From Acidobacteriota bacterium (GTDB lineage: Bacteria; Acidobacteriota; Vicinamibacteria; Vicinamibacterales; Fen-181), in assembly GCA_003157675.1 (NCBI GenBank), contig PMKG01000191.1:1-8755 (forward strand): 8,755 nt of DNA, in the 5' to 3' direction. Position numbers and translations under genes: made by a program. The stretch's first letter is position 1. Every line of letters starts with the position of its first letter. The notes below the pieces were generated by a model. The model was not told the DNA's origin. It made no database searches and saw only the letters and a program-made list of their open reading frames with translations. This document shows positions 1-4,764 of the stretch, one piece after another.

Positions 1-753
1 CGGCGCATCGTGAAGGTTCAAATGGAAGCCGACCGTCGCCCGGTTGCCGGCCGCCACGTCCGGTGCGATGCGCGCTTCGAGCTCCGTCGTCACGCGCCGG
101 AGCGCCACGGCATTCTCGGTCGCGACGAGCGTCACGACGACTTCACCGCTGTGCTCCGACACGCGCGCCACCACGTGGCGCGCCACGCCGGCGCGGCCGT
201 CCACCGAGGCGCCCTCGACGCGCGCCTTCACCAGCGCCTCGAACAGCTCGAACGCCACGCGGTTGCCGGCCGCCGCGTGAACGGGACATTCCTCGACCTG
301 CAGGATCGAGCGGGACCCGCGCCGATAGTGGCCCATGACGAGCGGCCGGTCTCGACCGCCAGGGCCGAACACGAAACTCACTTTGTCCCGGAAGCCCCAG
401 GGTGTGCCGCCGCCGGGGGACGGCGTGGGCAGTGTCGGTGACACCTTCACACCGCGCGGCACCGCGCGTTCGACGATCCGCTGTTTGAGGCGAAGTTGTT
501 CGTCGTAACCGATGTGCTGCCAGGCGCAGCCGCCGCACACGCCGAAATGGCGGCAGCGCGGCGTCACGCGGTGCGGCGAGGGCGAGAGAAGACGCGTCGG
601 TTCGCCCCAGATCGACCCGTCCTCCGCCCGGTGCAGCCGCGCCCTGACGCGCTCGCCCGGAATCGTCCCCGGGACCGTGACCGGCCGGCCCTGGACCGTG
701 GCCACGCCGTCGCCGTCGGCGTTCACGGATGTGACGACGAGCTCGACTTCCAC
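1..753 (-). CDS. rlmD: 23S rRNA (uracil-C5)-methyltransferase, RlmD/RumA type (partial, N-terminal 251 codons)
   Basis: This is the N-terminal part of a TrmA/RumA-family enzyme, which uses S-adenosylmethionine to make 5-methyluridine in RNA (U1939 of 23S rRNA for RlmD). I translated the frame by hand and found no stop from the GTG at 753 to position 1. Residues 1-55 look like a TRAM RNA-binding domain (VTSVNADGDGVATV..., PGTIPGERV). A [4Fe-4S] site follows: C67-x5-C73-GG-C76-AWQH, with the expected distant fourth ligand at C156 (VEECPVH). The GFRDKVSF block at about 119-126 is typical of the family. The SAM-binding domain and catalytic Cys lie beyond the left edge. The GTG start is preceded by AAGGA with a 5-nt spacer, and that site overlaps the stop of the ribonuclease gene upstream, so translation is probably coupled. 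The 23S target is inferred; a related RlmC/RlmCD specificity cannot be excluded. Confidence 0.9.
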   Translation of the reverse strand, partial: MEVELVVTSVNADGDGVATVQGRPVTVPGTIPGERVRARLHRAEDGSIWGEPTRLLSPSPHRVTPRCRHFGVCGGCAWQHIGYDEQLRLKQRIVERAVPRGVKVSPTLPTPSPGGGTPWGFRDKVSFVFGPGGRDRPLVMGHYRRGSRSILQVEECPVHAAAGNRVAFELFEALVKARVEGASVDGRAGVARHVVARVSEHSGEVVVTLVATENAVALRRVTTELEARIAPDVAAGNRATVGFHLNLHDAP

Positions 754-758
754 CGTCG

Positions 759-764
759 TCCTTA
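759..764 (-). promoter_or_regulatory. Ribosome binding site overlapping the upstream stop codon
   Basis: The minus strand reads TAAGGA, in which TAA is the stop of the RNB ribonuclease and AAGGA is the Shine-Dalgarno sequence for the methyltransferase, 5 nt before its GTG start at 753. This overlap decides the otherwise non-obvious GTG start and suggests translational coupling or reinitiation. Confidence 0.7.
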
Positions 765-2267
765 TGCCTTTACGAAGTCGATGAACCCGCGCGCGGCGTC
801 GGTGTGAGTCAGCCGCACGCGCAGCCGGTCGCCGACGTCCACCCCCTCGAAGCCGCGCACGACCCGGCCTTCGACCGGCGGGTGGAAGATGCGCACCCAC
901 GTTCCCTTCGGCGACGCGCCGGTGACGATGCCGTCGAAGACACTGCCGATCTGGGATTCGAGCAGCAGCGCCCCGGCGGCCTTCCTGACGAGCCGCTCCA
1001 CCTTGTGCGCCTCGTCTTCCATGTCGGTGCAGTGCGTCGCGATCTCGCCGAGGTCGGCAGCCGCATACGGGACGGGCGTCCCGGCGATCGCCGCCTTCAG
1101 CAGCCGCTGCGTGACCAGATCGGGGAAGCGCCGGTTTGGCGCCGTCGAGTGCGTGTAGTCCTTCACGGCCAGGCCGAAATGCCCTTCTCCCGTTTCGTTC
1201 GGACCCTCGACGACGTATTCGCCGGCACCGAGCAGCTTGATGACCGACAGCGACAGGTCGGGGAAGCGGACCGGATCCGCGGCGCGCCGCGCGGTGAGGA
1301 ACTCGGAGAGCGCGCGCGAGTCCGGCGCCGCCGGAAGGCGCGCGCCCAACTGGCCCGCCAGCGCCACCAGGCGGTCCCAGCGCTCGGGCGACCGCACCAC
1401 GCGGCGAATCGAGGGAAAGCCCCTGGCCTGGAGGAACTTCACCGTCACGCCGTTGGCCGCGACCATGAAATCCTCGATCAACTGGTGGGCGCGGTTGTCG
1501 CGCTCCTCCGAGAGGTCATGGACGCTGTTGCCGTCGAACACCGGCCGCGTCTCAATCGTCTGGAAGTCGAGGGCCCCCCGCTCGTAGCGCGACTTCCGCA
1601 GCCGTTGGGCCACTTCGTCCTGGGCGCGAACCTGCTCGGCCATGCCGGAAACCGCCGCCATCGCCGCGGGCATCGGGCCGTGACCCTCGATCCAGACGGC
1701 CACGCTGTTGTACGCAAGCTTCGCGCGGTTGAGGACCAGCGCGCGGTAGACGGTCGCCTCGCCGGTCGAGCCGCTGGCGTCCACGACGAAGTCGACGACA
1801 AGAGCGGGACGTTCCTGGTTGTAGGCGAGCGAGGTGAGGTCGGTCGACAGCCGCTCGGGCAGCATCGGAAACATCTCCGCTGCCGTGTAGACCGACGTCG
1901 TGTTCTGCCGCGCGTGCTGGTCGATGGGGCTGCCGGCGGCGACCAGCGCGTCGACGTCCGCGATGGCGACCAGGATGCGGACGGCTCCGGCCGGCTGCGA
2001 CTCGCACACGGTCAACTGGTCGAGGTCCATCGAATCGTCGTTGTCGATCGAGCACCACAGCCGCTGGCGCAGGTCGCGCGGCGCCGCCGACGCGGCTGTC
2101 GTCCCGCCGACGGCGGAGACCTGCGCGTTCGCCGGCTGCGCCTGCTGCGCCTGGCTGATGGCCGACGGCGAGAAGTCCGGCAAGAGGCCGTACTCCGCCA
2201 TCGCCTTCCTCGCGATCTGCTTCAGGAATGCGCGATGGTCCTGTCCTTCATGCGTTGAAATGGTCAT
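762..2267 (-). CDS. RNB-domain (RNase II/R family) 3'-5' exoribonuclease, short form
   Basis: This 501-aa protein is a processive 3'-5' exoribonuclease of the RNase II/R family acting on cytoplasmic RNA. The RNB domain spans roughly residues 65-395. It contains the acidic active-site segment SIDNDDSMDLDQ (D75, D81, D83), the conserved PMLPERLSTDLTSL block (134-147) and the THSTAPNRRFPDL RNA-contact segment (372-383). A C-terminal S1 domain covers about 439-500 (GSVFDGIVTGASPKGTWVRI). The two N-terminal cold-shock domains of RNase II/R are missing. In their place is a short helix ending in GLLPDFSP, then an Ala/Gln-rich linker (about 38-62). The fourth acidic position of the classical site (D210 in E. 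coli RNase II) is Gln84. The ATG at 2267 has AGGA 8 nt upstream. The gene lies 111 bp downstream of the peptidase gene and 8 nt ahead of the rRNA methyltransferase. The family is certain; the RNA substrate is not known. Confidence 0.93.
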   Translation of the reverse strand: MTISTHEGQDHRAFLKQIARKAMAEYGLLPDFSPSAISQAQQAQPANAQVSAVGGTTAASAAPRDLRQRLWCSIDNDDSMDLDQLTVCESQPAGAVRILVAIADVDALVAAGSPIDQHARQNTTSVYTAAEMFPMLPERLSTDLTSLAYNQERPALVVDFVVDASGSTGEATVYRALVLNRAKLAYNSVAVWIEGHGPMPAAMAAVSGMAEQVRAQDEVAQRLRKSRYERGALDFQTIETRPVFDGNSVHDLSEERDNRAHQLIEDFMVAANGVTVKFLQARGFPSIRRVVRSPERWDRLVALAGQLGARLPAAPDSRALSEFLTARRAADPVRFPDLSLSVIKLLGAGEYVVEGPNETGEGHFGLAVKDYTHSTAPNRRFPDLVTQRLLKAAIAGTPVPYAAADLGEIATHCTDMEDEAHKVERLVRKAAGALLLESQIGSVFDGIVTGASPKGTWVRIFHPPVEGRVVRGFEGVDVGDRLRVRLTHTDAARGFIDFVKA

Positions 2268-2274
2268 GAGAGTA

Positions 2275-2280
2275 ATCCTA
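2275..2280 (-). promoter_or_regulatory. RBS and/or -10-like hexamer before the ribonuclease gene
   Basis: The minus strand reads TAGGAT, 7 nt before the ATG at 2267. The embedded AGGA (2279-2276) with an 8-nt spacer is a usable Shine-Dalgarno site. The same hexamer matches the -10 consensus at 4 of 6 positions and would put transcription start at the ATG. I see no convincing -35, so the RBS reading is preferred. Confidence 0.35.
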
Positions 2281-2329
2281 CCCCGACTCGCGGCGCTCGC
2301 ATTGACCGACGATGTTCGCTCGCCCGCCG

Positions 2330-2364
2330 GGCTCAGGACTCAAGGCTCAAGGCTCAGGGCTCAG
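2330..2364. repeat. Heptamer tandem repeat, five units (GGCTCAR)
   Basis: Five contiguous 7-bp units fill 35 bp: GGCTCAG, GACTCAA, GGCTCAA, GGCTCAG, GGCTCAG. They sit in the 111-bp gap between the peptidase stop (2379) and the ribonuclease start (2267). No stem-loop or coding function is apparent. Two other gaps in this window (7534-7561 and 8513-8547) hold heptamer arrays with different units. Confidence 0.85.
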
Positions 2365-2378
2365 GGACGGCCCGCGCC

Positions 2379-4724
2379 TCAGCGTGCCACGAGCCGCGCC
2401 AGGTTGCCGCCGACTTCGCCGGTCGGCGTCGCTCCGGCCACGGCGTAGATCTCTTCCTTGCTCCAGCCCTTCTGCGCCAACTCGTGATACAGCGCGCGGG
2501 AGGCCGTCCGCGCGATGTCCGGCGCGGCGGTCATCGCGACCAGCAGGTTGCCGCTCCCGCCAAGCGCCGTGCGGAGCGCGTGGAGGCTGGTTGAACAGGC
2601 CTGTATCTGGTCGGCGGCGCACGAGAGCGCGAAGACGCCGCCGCGCGCCGCGACACGCCTGGCCAGCTCGCCGTCCGGCGCGGTCATCCCGCTCACGAGC
2701 ACCGGCCGCGACGCGACGCCCAGCACGTCGGCCGTCATGACCGGCGTCGGTCTGACCAGGTTCACGACGATGCCGCCACGCTCGGCCGCAGCGATCGAGG
2801 CCCTGCCGTCCGCTGTCAGGCCGCCCTGCGCCATCCAGGCGCCGCCGTCCGCCTCCACATCGAGCCGCCCGACGCCAAGCGCAGCCGCGGCGGAACCGAG
2901 CACAACCGGGTTGCCGGCGACCGCCTTCGACCAGACGCCAACGAGGATGGACGGTGCCGACTCGCCCGAGGGGGCGGCGGATTCCTCGTCGCCGCCGGCT
3001 CGCCTGGCTGCCGACAACGCCGCCGTCTGGACGTCGTCCGGCGTGCGCGCCGCGAGCGTGCGCCAGCCGTCCTCGGCCTGCCCCCCGATGTCGGGCACGA
3101 CGAAGCGGAGCGCGTCGCAGGCCTCGCCGCGGCCGGGGACCGGCAGCGGCGTCGCGGTCTCGTTCGCCAGGTTGGCTGCCGCCTGCATCACGAACTGACC
3201 GACCGACGCCAGAAGCTCTGCCTGGATCTTGTCCGGCGTGTCGGCGGCGTCGTGGTAGTCGGGATGGCCCTGGCCGCCGCTCGTCAGCAGCGCCACCGAG
3301 TCGATGCCCTTCGCGAGGAACGACGCATAGTCACTGCCGCCGGGGCCGCTGACCTCCGGTCGGATGAGGCGGGCCACTTCCGGCAGCTGGTCGCGCATCA
3401 TCACGGAGAAGATCGCCGGGAAGTCGCGTGCGCCGTTCGCGTCGACCGTCGTGCCGAGGCCCACCATGTCCATGTTGATGTACGCCACGACGCGGTCCAT
3501 CGACAGGCCGTCGGGCGGCGCGGCGGCGAACCGCTTCGACCCGTAGTGCCCCTCCTCTTCGCCGCACCAGAGGGCGAACACGATCGTGCGGCGTGGCCGG
3601 TACTCCGAAGCGGCCAGCGTCCGCGCCACTTCGAGCACGACCGCCGACCCGGACGCGTTGTCGTCCGCGCCCGGGTGAATCAGGCCGCCCCTGAACCCGA
3701 GGTGGTCGAGGTGGGCGCCGATCACCACGGTCTGACGCTCCAGCCGCGGGTCGCTGCCCTCGATCTTCGCCAGCACGTTGCGCGACCGGTTGTTCCCGAA
3801 CGATTCGCCGTAGAGCGTGACCTCGTCGTAGCCCTTCACGCGGACGCGCACGCCGGTTGGTTCCGTCCGCGCCTTCTTCTGCTGAATGCTGCGGCGGAGC
3901 CGGTTGATCCGGTCGACGTAGCCGACGAGCGACTCCCCCTCGTCACGGAGCATCACCGCGCGCAGGATCCGCGGGTCCGTGGCCGCGATCACCAGGAACT
4001 TCCGCGTGAACGGCGAGGCTTGCACCGTGGCCGCGGACCAGGGCCGGGCGCGCCGCGCCTCGGGGTCGGCCTCGCAGAGCACGACGGCGGCCGCTCCCTT
4101 CCGGTAGGCGGTCATCACCTTGGCCTGGTCGGAGGACTGCTCCACCCAGGCCTCGGAGGGCCCGGACGAGGCCGGCGTGTCCGGCGGGAAGTCGGTGAGG
4201 TCGGGCGGGGCGTCCTTCGGCGAGCCGCGCAGCACGAAGACGATGCGGCCGGTGACGTCGAGGCCGGCGTACTCGTCGAGGCCGCGATCTGGCGCCGAGA
4301 TCCCGTAGCCGGCGAACACCGCCTCCGCGGTGACGTCGGTGGCCGGCGTCGACGTCTTGTCCACGATGAACTCCCCTTCCTTGAACGAGAAAGGGCGTCC
4401 GCCGACGACGAGCGCCGGCATGCCGGTGGTCCAGGCGAAGTCGGAACGCGGTCCGGCCACGGGCACGGTCTGGAAGAAGGTGCCCGACTCGCCGGCCGGC
4501 TCGAGGCGCCACTCCCGCAGCCTGGCCGCGGCCCAGTCGGCGGCGCGGTCGAACCCGGGGGTGAGCGTCCGTCGTCCCTCCCATTCCGGCGCCGCCATCG
4601 TCGTGACGTAGCGGTGCGCGGCCGCGCCGTCCACGCGCGCCTTCAGCGGCTGAGCCCAAGCTGGTAGAGCCACGGCTGCCACGACCGCCAACACCGCCAG
4701 GAATGCCTGAGCTCGACGCATCAT
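2379..4724 (-). CDS. Secreted M28-family zinc metallopeptidase with degenerate M19-like C-terminal domain
   Basis: This 781-aa protein is an exported aminopeptidase-like enzyme. Residues 1-25 form a signal peptide (MMRR, a hydrophobic stretch, then PAWAQ). Residues about 110-290 are a PA-type insert (DVTAEAVFAGYGI, VTGRIVFVLRG). The M28 catalytic domain follows, with all ligands of a two-zinc site: H338 (GAHLDHLG), D354 (PGADDNASG), E389 as general base and E390 as ligand (WCGEEEG), D419 (INMDMVG) and H491 (GHPDYHDAADTPDKI). Residues about 536-781 resemble an M19 membrane dipeptidase (GGLTADG, GIVVNL, ASRPVLVSG, QKGWSKEEIYAVAG) but lack its metal ligands. The start is the first ATG of an ATGATG pair, with GGAGG 8 nt upstream; the same frame stays open to 4841 but runs into the divergent gene and would bury the signal peptide. 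The enzyme class is certain; the substrate is not known. Confidence 0.94.
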   Translation of the reverse strand: MMRRAQAFLAVLAVVAAVALPAWAQPLKARVDGAAAHRYVTTMAAPEWEGRRTLTPGFDRAADWAAARLREWRLEPAGESGTFFQTVPVAGPRSDFAWTTGMPALVVGGRPFSFKEGEFIVDKTSTPATDVTAEAVFAGYGISAPDRGLDEYAGLDVTGRIVFVLRGSPKDAPPDLTDFPPDTPASSGPSEAWVEQSSDQAKVMTAYRKGAAAVVLCEADPEARRARPWSAATVQASPFTRKFLVIAATDPRILRAVMLRDEGESLVGYVDRINRLRRSIQQKKARTEPTGVRVRVKGYDEVTLYGESFGNNRSRNVLAKIEGSDPRLERQTVVIGAHLDHLGFRGGLIHPGADDNASGSAVVLEVARTLAASEYRPRRTIVFALWCGEEEGHYGSKRFAAAPPDGLSMDRVVAYINMDMVGLGTTVDANGARDFPAIFSVMMRDQLPEVARLIRPEVSGPGGSDYASFLAKGIDSVALLTSGGQGHPDYHDAADTPDKIQAELLASVGQFVMQAAANLANETATPLPVPGRGEACDALRFVVPDIGGQAEDGWRTLAARTPDDVQTAALSAARRAGGDEESAAPSGESAPSILVGVWSKAVAGNPVVLGSAAAALGVGRLDVEADGGAWMAQGGLTADGRASIAAAERGGIVVNLVRPTPVMTADVLGVASRPVLVSGMTAPDGELARRVAARGGVFALSCAADQIQACSTSLHALRTALGGSGNLLVAMTAAPDIARTASRALYHELAQKGWSKEEIYAVAGATPTGEVGGNLARLVAR

Positions 4725-4764
4725 AAAGAGTGCCTCCGTGAGCGGAATGATACACTTTCCGCGC
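4725..4764. promoter_or_regulatory. Compact divergent promoter region with dyad symmetry
   Basis: Only 40 bp separate the peptidase ATG (4724, minus) from the chosen molybdoenzyme ATG (4765, plus). A 6-bp inverted repeat, GCGGAA-N9-TTCCGC, occupies 4742-4762. Its spacer holds a candidate plus-strand -10, TACACT (4751-4756), and overlaps a candidate minus-strand -10, TATCAT (4752-4747). Neither has a convincing -35. The geometry suits one operator controlling both genes, but the promoter calls rest on short hexamers. Confidence 0.4.
4733..4737 (-). promoter_or_regulatory. Shine-Dalgarno GGAGG of the peptidase gene
   Basis: GGAGG on the minus strand lies 8 nt before the ATG at 4724 and fixes that codon as the start. 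It supports the signal peptide beginning at MMRRAQ. Confidence 0.8.

Noticed and set aside
804..2258. A 484-codon open frame on the plus strand opposite the ribonuclease
   Set aside because: Arg/His/Val-rich mirror translation of a clear RNB gene; no motifs of its own.
2330..2364. CRISPR-like or phage attachment repeat
   Set aside because: The units are only 7 bp and directly adjacent, with no spacers, cas genes or integrase nearby.
3252..4667. A 471-codon open frame on the plus strand opposite the peptidase
   Set aside because: Antisense shadow of the M28 gene with biased composition and no recognisable domain.
4738..4762. Resemblance of the region GTGAGCGGA... to the lac operator core
   Set aside because: The similarity covers only about nine bases and the symmetric half differs; there is no LacI-family gene in the window.
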